Positions 7,851 through 18,997 are shown, numbered from the stretch's first letter. The stretch is 64,000 nucleotides of DNA from Arthrobacter sp. FW306-2-2C-D06B (GCF_021789175.1 NZ_CP084560.1:1116001-1180000); one strand, 5' to 3'. The notes: generated from the letters alone by a model not told the origin. Numbers and translations are program-made.

Positions 7851-10702
7851 CTAGTACGACGGCGGAGCACAGTTTTGCGGTTGGCTCGCTGGTAGCGGCC
7901 CGCGGCCGGGAATGGGTGGTTCTTCCCGAGAGCACCCCCGACTTCCTTGTCCTGCAGCCCTTGGGAGGCACCACCGATGACATCGCAGGAGTCATCCCCT
8001 CCATTGAGGAAGTGAACCCGGCGTCCTTCGGCCTACCGCTGGCAACAGACCTCGGCGATGACCGCAGTGCCCGCTTGCTCCGCGACGCGCTTCGTATCGG
8101 GTTCCGCTCCAGCGGTGGTCCGTTCCGTTCCCTGGCAGGGTTGAACGTGAGCCCTCGCCCCTATCAGCTCGTCCCACTGCTACTGGCGCTACGCCAGGAT
8201 GTCGTGCGACTCCTCGTCGCCGACGACGTGGGAATTGGCAAGACCATCGAAGCCGGATTGATCGCCTCCGAGCTCCTGGCTCAAGGGGACGCCAGCGGAC
8301 TCGCTGTCCTGTGCCCGCCGAGCCTGGCCCAGCAGTGGAAGCAAGAGCTTTCTGAGAAGTTCGGTATTGACGCCGAGCTGGTCCTGCCAGGGACAGTGAA
8401 GCGACTGCAGAAGGAAGCCGGCTACGACAAGTCCATCTTTGAGTATTTCAAACACACAATCGTTTCCACTGACTTCATCAAGTCGGAGTCCAAGCGCCAT
8501 GACTTCATGCGGACGGCACCAGACCTGGTGATTGTTGACGAGGCCCATGGTGTCACCGCCGATGACTCCGGCAAAGGTGGCGTCGGCCGCACCCAGCGGT
8601 ACGAGCTGGTGCGGGGACTGGCCGACAATCCGAACCGTCACCTCGTGCTGGTGACGGCCACGCCGCATAGCGGCAACGACGGCGCCTTCCGCAACCTGAT
8701 CGGCCTGCTGGATGACAGTCTCAAGACTGTGGACCTAACCACTGAGGCGGGCCGCCGCAAACTCGCGGACCACATGGTCCAGCGCCGCCGCGTGGACATC
8801 CGCAGCTTCCTGAAGTCGGACACCAAGTTCCCGAGCGACCGCGAGACGGTAGAAGTGGCCTACGAGCTCTCGCCGCAACACCGGGCGCTCTTCGACGCCG
8901 TCCTGAACTACGTCCGCGGGCAGGTCCAGGACACCTCCGGCAGCAAACGCGACCAGCGCATCCGGTGGTGGTCCGCTCTGTCTTTGCTGCGCGCCATGGC
9001 GTCTTCGCCCGCCTCAGCCGCTGCGACGCTGAATACCCGAGCCGTGGCAGAGGACTCCGAATCGGACGCCGAGAAACGCGGAATGGCCGTCGTGATGGAT
9101 CAGGTAGAGGACGACGGCGGTGAGGGCATCGACGTTGTCCCCGGATCCCGACCTGATGCCTTGGACGAAACGTCCTGGGAGAAACGCCAACTCAATGCGT
9201 TCCTCAAGACCGCGGTGGAGCTCCAGGCGAACCCGGCCCAGGACGCAAAGCTGCAGCTGCTGATGAAGCGCATCAGCACGCTCCTCGCCGACGGCTTCCA
9301 GCCCATCGTGTTTTGCCGTTTCATCCCGACGGCACACTACGTCTCGGAGTACCTGCGCACCGCAGGGAAGAAAAAGTTCGATGTCGAAGTCGTCACCGGC
9401 GAACTGCCCTCAGAGGAACGCGCCGCTCGCATCGCCGCGCAGGCGGAACGCGCCGGCGAAACTCCGAAGGTACTGGTGGCCACAGACTGCCTATCCGAGG
9501 GCGTGAACCTGCAGGACGGCTTCCAAGCCGTAATCCACTATGACCTCGCCTGGAACCCCACCCGCCACGAACAGCGCGAAGGGCGGGTCGACCGGTTCGG
9601 ACAGCTCTCGGATACAGTCCGCGCCCTCACCATCTACGGTGATGACAACGGAATTGACGGCATAGTGCTGGATGTTCTCCTGCGCAAACATGAGAGCATC
9701 CGCCGGGACTTGGGCATCAGCGTACCCGTCCCGCCCCGCAGCGATCAGATCCTGTCCGCTCTCCTAGAGGGCATCATGATGCGCGGTAAGAACGGTGACC
9801 AGCTGGAGCTGTTCAGCCTCACCCCGGAAGCCGAGGAACTTGAAGCTGAGTGGCGAAGCAGCGCGGAACAAGAGAAGCTCAGCCGCTCCCGCTTCGCGCA
9901 GAACGCCATCCGCCCGGAAGAAGTACAGAAAGTCGTGGACGCGGCCCGACGCAGCCTGGGAGACCCCGGCGACGTGGCGGCCTTTGTGAAAGCCGCCCTT
10001 GAAGAAACGGGCGCGCACGTCGATACCATGCAGGATGGGCTGGTCGCCGAGCTAACAGCGGCTGTGCCGGGCATCCGCAATGCCCTGGGCTCGGATTCCA
10101 AGATCCGCTTCGTCAACGATTTCCCGGCCCCGCACCACACCTCCGTGCTGGTACGAACGGACCCCATCGTCGCTGCGGCAGCAAACTACGTCCTTAACTC
10201 CGCTCTGGACGCGCAACTCACGGGCAAGGCACGCCCAGCCCGCCGTTGCGGATTCATCAAAACCAACGCCGTGGACAAACTTACCGTGGCCCTCCTTGTC
10301 CGCTTCCGCACAAAGCTGGTACTTCCCGCGCGGCTTGGCGACAAGACAGATATGGCAGAGGAGGCCTGCATACTGGCCTTCACGGGCATGCCGCAGAACC
10401 CCGTCTGGCTCCCGGAAGAAGCCGTCGAAGCGTTGCTCCAGGCCAGACCGGACGCGAATGCCGGCGATGTCACCAACATGATGGCCGCCATCCTCGGATC
10501 TTTGGACCAGCTGAAGGACCAGCTGGAGCAGAAAGCCCAAGGCGTGGCCGAACAGATCCGTGATGCTCACCGCGAGGTCCGGATCGCTGCCCGTGGCGAC
10601 CGTGCGGGCCAGCTCGGAATCCGTGGCCTCACGATCGAACCGAATCTTCCCGCAGACATCTTGGGAGTCTACGTCTACAGCCCGGTCGGAGGCACCAAAT
10701 GA
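7847..10702 (+). CDS. SNF2-family helicase/ATPase (DrmD-like)
   Basis: The 951-residue protein starts at GTG 7847, overlapping the previous stop by 4 nt, which implies translational coupling. SNF2 motifs are Walker A DDVGIGKT (126-133), DEAH (231-234), VTATPHSG, and the C-terminal helicase signature HEQREGRVDRFGQ from H574. About 70 polar residues between the two helicase lobes (SDAEKRGMAVVMDQVEDDGG region) form a lineage-specific insert. SNF2-like helicases of this size are the DrmD subunit of class 1 DISARM, and similar proteins occur in other restriction systems. It probably remodels or translocates DNA for the methylase and nuclease subunits encoded downstream. Cytoplasmic; no membrane segments. 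Confidence 0.88.
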   Translation: MTSTTAEHSFAVGSLVAARGREWVVLPESTPDFLVLQPLGGTTDDIAGVIPSIEEVNPASFGLPLATDLGDDRSARLLRDALRIGFRSSGGPFRSLAGLNVSPRPYQLVPLLLALRQDVVRLLVADDVGIGKTIEAGLIASELLAQGDASGLAVLCPPSLAQQWKQELSEKFGIDAELVLPGTVKRLQKEAGYDKSIFEYFKHTIVSTDFIKSESKRHDFMRTAPDLVIVDEAHGVTADDSGKGGVGRTQRYELVRGLADNPNRHLVLVTATPHSGNDGAFRNLIGLLDDSLKTVDLTTEAGRRKLADHMVQRRRVDIRSFLKSDTKFPSDRETVEVAYELSPQHRALFDAVLNYVRGQVQDTSGSKRDQRIRWWSALSLLRAMASSPASAAATLNTRAVAEDSESDAEKRGMAVVMDQVEDDGGEGIDVVPGSRPDALDETSWEKRQLNAFLKTAVELQANPAQDAKLQLLMKRISTLLADGFQPIVFCRFIPTAHYVSEYLRTAGKKKFDVEVVTGELPSEERAARIAAQAERAGETPKVLVATDCLSEGVNLQDGFQAVIHYDLAWNPTRHEQREGRVDRFGQLSDTVRALTIYGDDNGIDGIVLDVLLRKHESIRRDLGISVPVPPRSDQILSALLEGIMMRGKNGDQLELFSLTPEAEELEAEWRSSAEQEKLSRSRFAQNAIRPEEVQKVVDAARRSLGDPGDVAAFVKAALEETGAHVDTMQDGLVAELTAAVPGIRNALGSDSKIRFVNDFPAPHHTSVLVRTDPIVAAAANYVLNSALDAQLTGKARPARRCGFIKTNAVDKLTVALLVRFRTKLVLPARLGDKTDMAEEACILAFTGMPQNPVWLPEEAVEALLQARPDANAGDVTNMMAAILGSLDQLKDQLEQKAQGVAEQIRDAHREVRIAARGDRAGQLGIRGLTIEPNLPADILGVYVYSPVGGTK

Positions 10703-13700
10703 GCACGGCATTCCAAGCCATCACCGTCGTCGGGGGAGTTGTTCCCCCATCCTTGCTGGGGCGTATCCAGGCCGGGGAGGTCAGCGATGCCAGGAGCTTG
10801 GCTCCGGCGAGCTTCCACCTTGCCGGCACGGAGACGGTCCGGGACGCTGCCTCACGGACATGGATTTACCTACAGGGTGCGTGGAGCGCCTGGCTCGAAT
10901 CCGACGCCACCAAACGCGCGGACGGGCAAGGCGCCGGTACCGGCGACGCCCGGCAGAAGTGGCTTCTGGTGCTCCTTCGCGAACTCGGCTATGGGCAGGT
11001 CCCTGCGACCCCCGGCGGCCTGACGAGCGGCAGCGAGGTATACCCCATCTCGCACCGTTGGGAGTCCGTGCCCATACACCTGCTTGGCCCTGGCGTGGAC
11101 CTGGACAAGCGAACCCCGAAGGTTGAAGGTGCTGCAAGGCGCGCGCCCCAGGCGATGCTGCAGGAATTTCTGAACCGTGAGGACACTTACCTCTGGGCCA
11201 TTCTCAGCAATGGTCTCAGGCTCCGTCTCCTGCGGGACTCCACAGCGCTGGCAGGCTCCGCATACATCGAATTCGATCTCGAGACCATCTTCGAGTCGGA
11301 TCTCTATTCCGAGTTCCAGCTGTTCTGGCAACTCTGCCACCAGTCCCGGCTGGACAAGCGCGGTGGCTCCGAAGCGCCCCCGTCTGACTGCTGGCTGGAA
11401 CACTGGCGAAGCGAATCCGTCGAGGCCGGAGCCCGTGCCCTCGACAAGCTGGGCGCCGGCGTCGAGAAGGCCCTGGGCTACCTGGGCTCAGGCTTTCTGC
11501 GCCACCCGGACAACCGCTGGCTCGTGGATGCCCTGCATTCCGGGGATCTAAGCCATCGCGACTTCCACAAGGCACTCCTTCGCACTGCATACCGCCTGCT
11601 GTTCCTGTTCGTGGTGGAGGATCGCGGCGCTCTCCTCGACCCGGCGGCGACCACCGATGCCCGCCATCGCTACGAGACCTACTTTTCGACGCAGCGGCTT
11701 CGGAAGATGTCCCGCGCCCGCGACGGAGGCCCGCACCCGGACCTGTGGCGTACCCAGAAACTCGTTCTGGGCGCCCTGGGCGGCGACGGCCTCGCAGCCG
11801 TGGGTCTGCCGGCACTCGGCGGCCTCTTTGACCCCGATTCCCGTGCCGTCCGGTTGGAAGCCCAGCCTCGTGACGACCTACTGCTGGGCGCCGAGATGGC
11901 AAACCAGGACTTCCTCAAGGCCATCCGCGGCCTAGGCTGGGTGGCTGGGAAGACCGGCCGTCTGCAGCCCGTGGACTACCGACATCTCGGGGCCGAGGAA
12001 TTAGGCTCCGTTTACGAATCCCTGCTGGAATTGGTGCCCCGCGTCGACACCGAGACGCGGTCCTTTGAGCTCGTTCACCTGGTTGGAAACGAGCGCAAGA
12101 CCACCGGCTCCTACTACACCCCACCAGGTCTGGTGTCCGCACTATTGGACACCGCCTTGGACCCGCTGCTGGACCAATCCGTCAACGGTGCAGCCGGACC
12201 GGACAACGCCGAGGAACGCCTCCTTAAGCTGACCGTTTGCGACCCAGCCTCCGGCTCCGGCGGCTTCCTGGTGGCCGCCGCCCGCCGAATTGCCCGTCGC
12301 CTGGCAGAGGTGCGCGCCGGCGAGAACGAGCCGACACCGGGCGAGGTGCAGAGCGCACTGCATGACGTGGTGGAACGCTGCATCTACGGCGTGGACATGA
12401 ACGACCTCGCCGCCGAACTTGCCAAAGTCTCCCTGTGGTTGGAAGCCATGCAACCCGGGAAACCGCTGGGCTTCCTGGACGCACGAATCAAGATCGGCAA
12501 CAGCCTGCTGGGAACAACGCCTGCGCTGCTCGCCGGCGGCGTACCAGAGGGGGCCTTCGCGGTCCTTGAGGGCGACGACAAGAAGTTTGCAGCGGAGGCC
12601 AATAAGCGGAACAAAGCCGAGAACAGCCGGAAAGCGGACAGGCTCTTTGGCTCGCTCGGGCAGGAAGCATTCAGTTTCGGTGGCACGAAGTCCGCAGTGG
12701 CCCAGCTGATCAGCCAGCGCCGCGAACTGGTCAAGCCCGTGACCAGCGCCGAGGAAGCACGCTTCCGGGCCGAGGCCTACGACGCGTTCGACCACTCCGC
12801 GGAAATGGAGCAGAAGAGGCTCCACGCCGATGCCTGGTGCGCAGCCTTCGTGTGGCCGCTCAAGGCCGGTGAGGCTGAGCCTCCTACGTCCTCCATCGTC
12901 CGGCAGCTGGGCGACTCCGGCACCTCGGCAGGATTTGCCCGGACAGTCACCCTGATCCAACAGCTGGCCGACGAGTACCGCTTTTTCCACTGGCACCTCG
13001 AGTTCCCGGAAATCTTTGGCGACCCGGAGTCCGGCGAGGACGTCGGCGCCGAGGGCTGGCCGGGGGGGTTCTCCTGCGTGCTAGGCAACCCGCCGTGGGA
13101 GCACATCGAGCTCAAGGAACAAGAGTTCTTTGCATCCGAAAATCTGGAGATCGCGGCTGCCACGGGAGCGAAACGAAAAAAACTCATCGCTGAGCTGCCA
13201 GAATCCGATCCAATCCTTGACGTCAAATTTCGATCGCGTAAGCGTGAAATCGATGGACTCCGCCACTTCGCCGCGAACTCGGGACGGTATCCGTTTTGCG
13301 GACGAGGAAGGGTCAAGACAGATCCACTCTTTGCCGAGCTTTTCCGGTCAATGACCCATCCATTGGGCCGAACTGGGGTCATTGTGCCGACCGGCATTGC
13401 AACTGATCACACGACCCAATACTTCTTCAACGACATGGTGGAGACAGCCTCCATTGCGGCGCTCTATGACTTCGAAAACGCTAAGCCTTTGTTTGAAGGC
13501 GTGCATCGAAGCTATAAATTTTGCTTGCTGACCCTGACGGGCCGGGTGGCCAAGGAGTCGGTTGCATCGTTTGCTTTCTTCCTCCATGATCCTGCCGACA
13601 TTTCGGCATCTGAGTTCGAGCTCACTCCAGATGAGATTAAGCTGCTGAATCCGAACACCGGAACGCTACCTATCTTCCGCACCCGCCGCGATGCTGAAAT

Positions 13701-14748
13701 CACCCTGGACATCTACCGGCGCGTCCCCGTCCTCATCAACGAGAACGACCCCGTTAACGGCAATCCGTGGGGTGTCTCGTTCATGCAGGGCCTCTTCAAC
13801 ATGACCTCCGATTCGCATTTATTTCACACCCGCGAGCAGCTGGAGAGCAAAGGTTGGACCCTGCAGGGGAACATTTTCGAGCGCACCGTCAACGGCAAGC
13901 CCGAGAAGATGTTGCCGCTGTACGAGGCCAAGATGATCCATCAGTTCGACCACCGCTGGGCGACTTACGACGGACAGGACGTGAGAGACGTGGGGATGGC
14001 CGAGAAGGCAGACCCCTCGTTTACGGTTCTCCCTCGATACTGGGTTCCCCGCGCAGAAGTCGATCCAGTGCTCAGTGGTAGCTGGATTGTCGGGTTCCGT
14101 GACATCGCCCGAGCAACCGACGAGCGGACCACGATTTGCGCCAATTTTCCTAGGTCGGGAGTAGGAAACAAGCTGCCAATACTTCAATCTTCTGACCCTG
14201 ATCTTTGGGTGCTTCCCACAGTAATGAACTCTTTTGCTCAGGACTTCATAAGTCGCACTAAGGTGAGCAGCACGTCCCTGAACTTCTTTATCGTGAAGCA
14301 ATTCCCTGTGCTGCCGCCTGAGGTCCTTAGGGGTGTAACGAAATGGAATGATCCATCACAAAGCTTTATTGATTGGATTCGGCCGCGTGTAGCAGAACTC
14401 GAATACACAACGTACGAAGCGATCTCAGATGCAGCGACCGGGCTAGAAAGAGGCGGTCCATTTCAGTGGAATCCTGACCGGCGGTCCCGAATTCGAGCAG
14501 AACTAGATGCCGCACTCTTTGTTGAATACGGGTATGACCGTGCAACGATTGACTACGTTTTGGAAGCTTTTCCCATCGTGATGCGCAAGGACTTGTCCCT
14601 ATTCGGGGAGTACCGCACCAAGCGCCTCATCCTCGAGGCCTATGACGCCATGCTGGAGGCCATCAAGACCGGAGTCCCGTTTGGGTCGACGCTTAACCCG
14701 CCGCCCGGCCAAGGCCCCCGCCACCCCGCCAAGGAGCTCTCCGCATGA
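10699..14748 (+). CDS. Large N6-adenine DNA methyltransferase (Eco57I/PglX/DrmMI-like)
   Basis: The 1349-residue protein starts at ATG 10699, overlapping the SNF2 gene by 4 nt. S-adenosylmethionine motif I is [12 protein letters not shown] (C514 onward) and the catalytic motif IV is NPPW (797-800), which together define gamma-class N6-adenine methylases. About 450 residues precede motif I. The C-terminal half should hold target recognition. Large methylases of this kind act in Type IIG enzymes, BREX (PglX) and class 1 DISARM (DrmMI). Here it presumably marks host DNA so the partner nuclease spares it. The region around 14150-14560 is visibly more AT-rich than the rest of the gene, as expected if the specificity segment was exchanged horizontally. 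I see no fused nuclease motif. Confidence 0.88.
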   Translation: MSTAFQAITVVGGVVPPSLLGRIQAGEVSDARSLAPASFHLAGTETVRDAASRTWIYLQGAWSAWLESDATKRADGQGAGTGDARQKWLLVLLRELGYGQVPATPGGLTSGSEVYPISHRWESVPIHLLGPGVDLDKRTPKVEGAARRAPQAMLQEFLNREDTYLWAILSNGLRLRLLRDSTALAGSAYIEFDLETIFESDLYSEFQLFWQLCHQSRLDKRGGSEAPPSDCWLEHWRSESVEAGARALDKLGAGVEKALGYLGSGFLRHPDNRWLVDALHSGDLSHRDFHKALLRTAYRLLFLFVVEDRGALLDPAATTDARHRYETYFSTQRLRKMSRARDGGPHPDLWRTQKLVLGALGGDGLAAVGLPALGGLFDPDSRAVRLEAQPRDDLLLGAEMANQDFLKAIRGLGWVAGKTGRLQPVDYRHLGAEELGSVYESLLELVPRVDTETRSFELVHLVGNERKTTGSYYTPPGLVSALLDTALDPLLDQSVNGAAGPDNAEERLLKLTVCDPASGSGGFLVAAARRIARRLAEVRAGENEPTPGEVQSALHDVVERCIYGVDMNDLAAELAKVSLWLEAMQPGKPLGFLDARIKIGNSLLGTTPALLAGGVPEGAFAVLEGDDKKFAAEANKRNKAENSRKADRLFGSLGQEAFSFGGTKSAVAQLISQRRELVKPVTSAEEARFRAEAYDAFDHSAEMEQKRLHADAWCAAFVWPLKAGEAEPPTSSIVRQLGDSGTSAGFARTVTLIQQLADEYRFFHWHLEFPEIFGDPESGEDVGAEGWPGGFSCVLGNPPWEHIELKEQEFFASENLEIAAATGAKRKKLIAELPESDPILDVKFRSRKREIDGLRHFAANSGRYPFCGRGRVKTDPLFAELFRSMTHPLGRTGVIVPTGIATDHTTQYFFNDMVETASIAALYDFENAKPLFEGVHRSYKFCLLTLTGRVAKESVASFAFFLHDPADISASEFELTPDEIKLLNPNTGTLPIFRTRRDAEITLDIYRRVPVLINENDPVNGNPWGVSFMQGLFNMTSDSHLFHTREQLESKGWTLQGNIFERTVNGKPEKMLPLYEAKMIHQFDHRWATYDGQDVRDVGMAEKADPSFTVLPRYWVPRAEVDPVLSGSWIVGFRDIARATDERTTICANFPRSGVGNKLPILQSSDPDLWVLPTVMNSFAQDFISRTKVSSTSLNFFIVKQFPVLPPEVLRGVTKWNDPSQSFIDWIRPRVAELEYTTYEAISDAATGLERGGPFQWNPDRRSRIRAELDAALFVEYGYDRATIDYVLEAFPIVMRKDLSLFGEYRTKRLILEAYDAMLEAIKTGVPFGSTLNPPPGQGPRHPAKELSA

Positions 14749-17700
14749 TCCAGAACTTGAACTGGACTCGGTTCATCGAGTTTGCCGGCAAATTTATCGA
14801 AACTGTCGACCTTCAGGCGGAAGAGAATGAATACAAGAAAGAATTGGCGGCAAAGCTCGCGGTAGTTCGGGACGAACTGCTGGCAGGGGATTCTGGATGG
14901 CACTCGCACTTCATTCGGGCCCTGCGGACGACGAACCTCGTCAACTACAGAACTATCGGTGCCATGGACAAGCTCGATGATGCCTCGTCGCAGAACCTGG
15001 AATCTCTCTTTACGCTGTTTTGGTCGGGGGAGCCCGAAACGGAGAAGCTGAATGCCTTGGTCGGCGGTCTTAAGGAGCTGAACTCTCGAGAACTTTCCGA
15101 CGGTATTGCCACCGGAGTGGGTTCTGTCCTGCTTATGGCTGTGGATCCGACCGAGTTCCCGCCCTACCGACCCGAAGCGGTCCGTCAGTTCTGGAACATC
15201 ATTGGCTTTGACTACAAGGAGACGGTCCGGACAGCTCGAGGCCGCTACGAGGCGTTCTTGGAAACCCTGGACGAACTGCGTGCGGAGCTGGCGGCTGCGG
15301 AGCTTGGCGAATTCAATCGGTTGGAGGCCCAAGGAGTGATGTGGTCGGTCATGAACACCGGCCCGGGCGACGACTGGACGCCGGAGCAGGCCGCGATCCT
15401 TCGGCAATGGCGGGGCGACAAAATTCCCTCCGCCGAGCTCGATCTGAACATTGCTGCTGCTACCATAGCTCCCGAGCTTGAGGCGGTAGCACGGCGGATC
15501 ATCGAAACCGGATTCCGCGGGGAACCTTCACTCTTTGACGGTATAACTGTGTTGTGGACCGTCGAGAACGCCCGCGAGCTGGCGGCCCGGGGTGAGCTGG
15601 ATGTGGGCCCCGGAACGTTTATGGCCAAGTTCGAGCGCCAGCTGCAGGGCGCAAACCGGGCCACTATCCTGCTGGCCGCCGAACTCGCCTACCTGCAAGT
15701 TCTGCCCCTCAGCAACGTTGGCGGGGCCACCAAAGTGGCCCGGGTGAACAAGATCCTGTCCTGGATCGATGACGCCCCGGTAACCCTCCCAATCGGGCTT
15801 ACTGAAGGTCTGGGAGCGGAGGGCGCGTTTCACGGCGGCGTCGGATTCAACATCCAAGTGGCAGAGCACATGAAATGGCTGTCCAGGCTCGTTGAGCATG
15901 TCGCGGGTCAGCCCATGAGCCTAATCGCAGCCGGGCTGGAAGATCCTTGGACGTTCCGCGATATTTCCCAGTCGGTGCCGGACGACAGGCCAATGATCCG
16001 GTACAGCATCGACTACCTGGCATGGCCGGGCTACCTTCCACCTGTGGTCAAGCGCGATCATCGGATCGAGATCTGGCAAGCCTTCGCAGGCGTCATCGGT
16101 GGGGCGACCGGCCGGAACATCAACGACGAAGGTGCGATCGCCAAGGACCTGCATGCCATTCGTCTAGTTCAACAGGGCAACACCAACCAATTCGTCGAGT
16201 GGTACCGGGAACCGTACCTGAGTCAATGGCGGACAGGCTCCGAAGATTCTGGCCAACGCGCTTGGCTAGTGCGGCAAAGCCAGGCCGGATCCGCGATGCT
16301 TCATCCCTGGTTGGAGGACGGCTTCGTATCCACTCCGGCACAGCACCTGGGATCACCCGCACCCGGGTCGACAGTGAGCCAAATCCAGACGGCCGTCAAC
16401 AAGGGCTACCAGCACATCGAATACTCGGAACGGAAACTCCGGGCCATGGAGTACCACCGATTCCTCAGCATCATGAAGGCGGACGACTTCGTGGTCACTG
16501 CATTCGAGGACGCCCTCTACCTCGGCATCGTGACAGGTGAGGCTCATTACGCGGACGATGCTTCATCGCGCCTGCGACGCTCAGTGGCATGGCAGAAGAC
16601 TCCCATCAGCAATGAGGATGTTCCCGCGCCGTTGCCCCGGCTCTTGGCCGAGCAGGGAGCGGTGGTTGACCTCACGGAAGCTTTTTCCATCATTGCGTCT
16701 TGGTACGGCGCGGAATCTGATATTGACGATGAAACTGAAGACGCGGCACCTGCGCCGCAGATCGCCATCGTGCCTCGGCTGCGACTCGCAACGCCGGAAC
16801 TTGCCCGAAAACTGAACGTGGAACAGGGGCACCTCCAAGAGGTGATCCGGCTACTTCAGACGCGGCAGCAGGTTGTGTTCTACGGCCCTCCCGGTACCGG
16901 CAAGACTTATCTGGGAACGGCGATCGCTAAGTTCGTTGCGGGGGAGGAGCACGCGGACCACGTCAAGACGGTCCAGTTCCATCCCTCCTATGCCTATGAG
17001 GACTTCTTTGAGGGGTATCGTCCAGCGAAGAGCCAGGATGGAAATGTCGGGTTCAGTCTGGAGGCAGGGCCTTTGAGGCGAATCGCCGACGAGGCCGCAT
17101 CCGACGGCAACCGTGATAAGCCGTACTTCCTCGTCATCGACGAGATGAATCGCGGAAATTTGGCCAAGATCTTTGGCGAGTTGTATTACCTGCTTGAGTA
17201 CCGGAATGAGGGGATTAATCTCCAATACAACCCGGAAAAGGTCTTTGCGCTCCCGCCCAACCTGTTCATTATCGGAACGATGAACACTTCGGACAGGTCA
17301 ATTGCAATGGTGGACGCGGCCATTCGGCGTCGATTTGCGTTCATTGAGTTGCACCCGCAGGACGGCATGATTTCGGGGCTGCTGGAACGCTTCCTCAAGG
17401 CGAACGGAAAGCCTTCTTTGCGGGCAGAACTGCTGAATGCCTTGAACAGCGAGATTGAGGAGACTAACCGTGATCTCATGATCGGGCCGTCCTACTTCAT
17501 GAAGCCCCATGCTGAGACCGACGAAGGACTCGAGGAGATCTGGAAATACGAGCTGCTGCCGCTGCTCGAAGAACAGTATTTTGGACGTCTGAAGCGGAAC
17601 CAGATCCGGGAGAAGTTTGGGTTGGCGGCGATGCGCCGCAAGGCGGCGAGCAGGGTCGGGCCGGTGGACCTTTCCTTGGCGTCTGCTGAGCAGGTCCTAG

Positions 17701-17762
17701 ATGGTGAGGGCGCCGATGAGTTCGAGCAGCTGTTGACGGACTCGGAAGACACGTCCACCTGA
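14745..17762 (+). CDS. McrB-type AAA+ GTPase subunit with extended N-terminus
   Basis: The 1005-residue protein starts at ATG 14745, 4 nt inside the methylase gene. The AAA+ module is C-terminal: Walker A GPPGTGKT (714-721), DEMNRGNLAKIFGELYYLLE as the Walker B/linker segment, and the McrB signature GTMNTSDRSI (M846-N847) with an arginine-rich RRRF end. Its partner McrC is encoded immediately downstream. In classical McrBC, McrB is about 450 residues with a 160-residue DNA-binding domain that reads methylated cytosine. Here about 700 residues precede the AAA+ core, so DNA or partner recognition must differ. Placement behind a methylase suggests it senses a methylation state or a helicase signal. 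It should be a nucleotide-driven translocase with McrC. Confidence 0.88.
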   Translation: MIQNLNWTRFIEFAGKFIETVDLQAEENEYKKELAAKLAVVRDELLAGDSGWHSHFIRALRTTNLVNYRTIGAMDKLDDASSQNLESLFTLFWSGEPETEKLNALVGGLKELNSRELSDGIATGVGSVLLMAVDPTEFPPYRPEAVRQFWNIIGFDYKETVRTARGRYEAFLETLDELRAELAAAELGEFNRLEAQGVMWSVMNTGPGDDWTPEQAAILRQWRGDKIPSAELDLNIAAATIAPELEAVARRIIETGFRGEPSLFDGITVLWTVENARELAARGELDVGPGTFMAKFERQLQGANRATILLAAELAYLQVLPLSNVGGATKVARVNKILSWIDDAPVTLPIGLTEGLGAEGAFHGGVGFNIQVAEHMKWLSRLVEHVAGQPMSLIAAGLEDPWTFRDISQSVPDDRPMIRYSIDYLAWPGYLPPVVKRDHRIEIWQAFAGVIGGATGRNINDEGAIAKDLHAIRLVQQGNTNQFVEWYREPYLSQWRTGSEDSGQRAWLVRQSQAGSAMLHPWLEDGFVSTPAQHLGSPAPGSTVSQIQTAVNKGYQHIEYSERKLRAMEYHRFLSIMKADDFVVTAFEDALYLGIVTGEAHYADDASSRLRRSVAWQKTPISNEDVPAPLPRLLAEQGAVVDLTEAFSIIASWYGAESDIDDETEDAAPAPQIAIVPRLRLATPELARKLNVEQGHLQEVIRLLQTRQQVVFYGPPGTGKTYLGTAIAKFVAGEEHADHVKTVQFHPSYAYEDFFEGYRPAKSQDGNVGFSLEAGPLRRIADEAASDGNRDKPYFLVIDEMNRGNLAKIFGELYYLLEYRNEGINLQYNPEKVFALPPNLFIIGTMNTSDRSIAMVDAAIRRRFAFIELHPQDGMISGLLERFLKANGKPSLRAELLNALNSEIEETNRDLMIGPSYFMKPHAETDEGLEEIWKYELLPLLEEQYFGRLKRNQIREKFGLAAMRRKAASRVGPVDLSLASAEQVLDGEGADEFEQLLTDSEDTST

Positions 17763-18997
17763 TGCTCCGATCGATCGTCCTCGACGAGCTACAAAGTTCG
17801 GCAGATCCAGTTGAACTGGATCCGGAAGTGGCCGCCACACTCCGGGACACCGGGCTGGTGACGGTACTGCCTGCTCACGGCGGATTGTGGACGGTGCTCC
17901 CGGCGGGAACCGTAGGGGCTGTCCAGGTGGGAAACCTTCTGGTCGAGGTCAAGCCAAAACAGAAGGTTGGTCTCAGCCGGCTGCTGTTCCTGCTCAGCTA
18001 CGCCGCGAACCCGGGCTTCCGTCCGGAAGACATTGCGGGCATCGAAGACACCGACCTGTTCGCCGCCCTCGGCGAATCCCTGGCCCGCCAGGGGTTGCGG
18101 GCGCTGGAACGCGGTGCGCTCAGTGGGTACGTCCACGTTGAGGACGCCCTCCGCACAGTCCGAGGGCGGATCCGTGTGGGCGACCAGATGACCCGCCGCC
18201 CCGGGATGCTCCTGCCCTTGGAGGTCGCCTACGACGACTTCACAGTTGACATCGCCGAGAATCGTATCCTGCGGGCCGCCATACGCTTGATGATGCAGGT
18301 CCCGAGGCTTTCCCATGACGTGCGCTGGAAGCTGGCCCACTTGGATTCGAAGCTGGACGGAGTCTCGGAGCTACGGTTCGGAGCCACGCTACCTCCTTGG
18401 ACAGAATCGCGTCTCAACGAGCGCTATGTTCCTGCCCTCCGCTTGGCGGAGATCATACTTCGGAACATGTCGGCCGAGGCCGGTATCGGACGCCATTCCG
18501 TCGCCTCTTTCGTTGTGAACATGGCCAAGGTGTTCGAGGACTTCGTTACAACTTCACTTCGCGAGGCCCTTGATGGCTATCCCGGCGAAACCAGCGGGCA
18601 ATACGAGACGTTCTTAGACGAGTCTGAAGTTGGCCAGACTGGGAATCGTGTCCGCATGTCAGTGGACATCGTTCATTCGGTACGCGGCGTTCCCGCGATG
18701 GTGTTCGACGCGAAGTACAAAGCAGCGTCTGCGGCCGACGGGTATCCCAATGCTGACTACTATCAAATGCTCGCCTATTGCACGGCGTTAACTGTGCCGA
18801 CGGCATGGCTGATTTATGCGGGGCCAGGAAAACCGCGCGTGCGCCAAGTCAGAAACACAGAGATTTCAGTCGTGGAGTTTCCGCTTGATCTTTCACAAGC
18901 GCCGAATGACTTGTTAGCCAGGGTGAAACGCTTGGCAGACTCGGCATTTAACGAATGGCGGGCAACTGCTGTTATAGGCCTTCCAAGCGCGTCTTAG
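17762..18997 (+). CDS. McrC-like nuclease subunit of the McrBC complex
   Basis: The 411-residue protein starts at ATG 17762 and shares one base with the McrB stop codon (TGATG). The C-terminal PD-(D/E)xK centre is seen as VDIVHS with D302, then VFDAKYK with D316-A-K318, followed by the McrC-typical tail NADYYQMLAYCTAL. The N-terminal part (GAVQVGNLLVEVKPK) fits the McrC beta domain that docks on the McrB hexamer. McrC is the endonuclease subunit of McrBC-type restriction. It is the last gene of the operon and stands where a phospholipase-D protein (DrmC) would be expected in DISARM. No terminator with a T-run is obvious after it. Confidence 0.88.
   Translation: MLRSIVLDELQSSADPVELDPEVAATLRDTGLVTVLPAHGGLWTVLPAGTVGAVQVGNLLVEVKPKQKVGLSRLLFLLSYAANPGFRPEDIAGIEDTDLFAALGESLARQGLRALERGALSGYVHVEDALRTVRGRIRVGDQMTRRPGMLLPLEVAYDDFTVDIAENRILRAAIRLMMQVPRLSHDVRWKLAHLDSKLDGVSELRFGATLPPWTESRLNERYVPALRLAEIILRNMSAEAGIGRHSVASFVVNMAKVFEDFVTTSLREALDGYPGETSGQYETFLDESEVGQTGNRVRMSVDIVHSVRGVPAMVFDAKYKAASAADGYPNADYYQMLAYCTALTVPTAWLIYAGPGKPRVRQVRNTEISVVEFPLDLSQAPNDLLARVKRLADSAFNEWRATAVIGLPSAS

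Noticed and set aside
2670..18997. Calling the operon BREX or Druantia
   Set aside because: There is no PglZ/BrxC for BREX, and Druantia lacks the SNF2-methylase-McrBC set. Only DruE resembles gene one.
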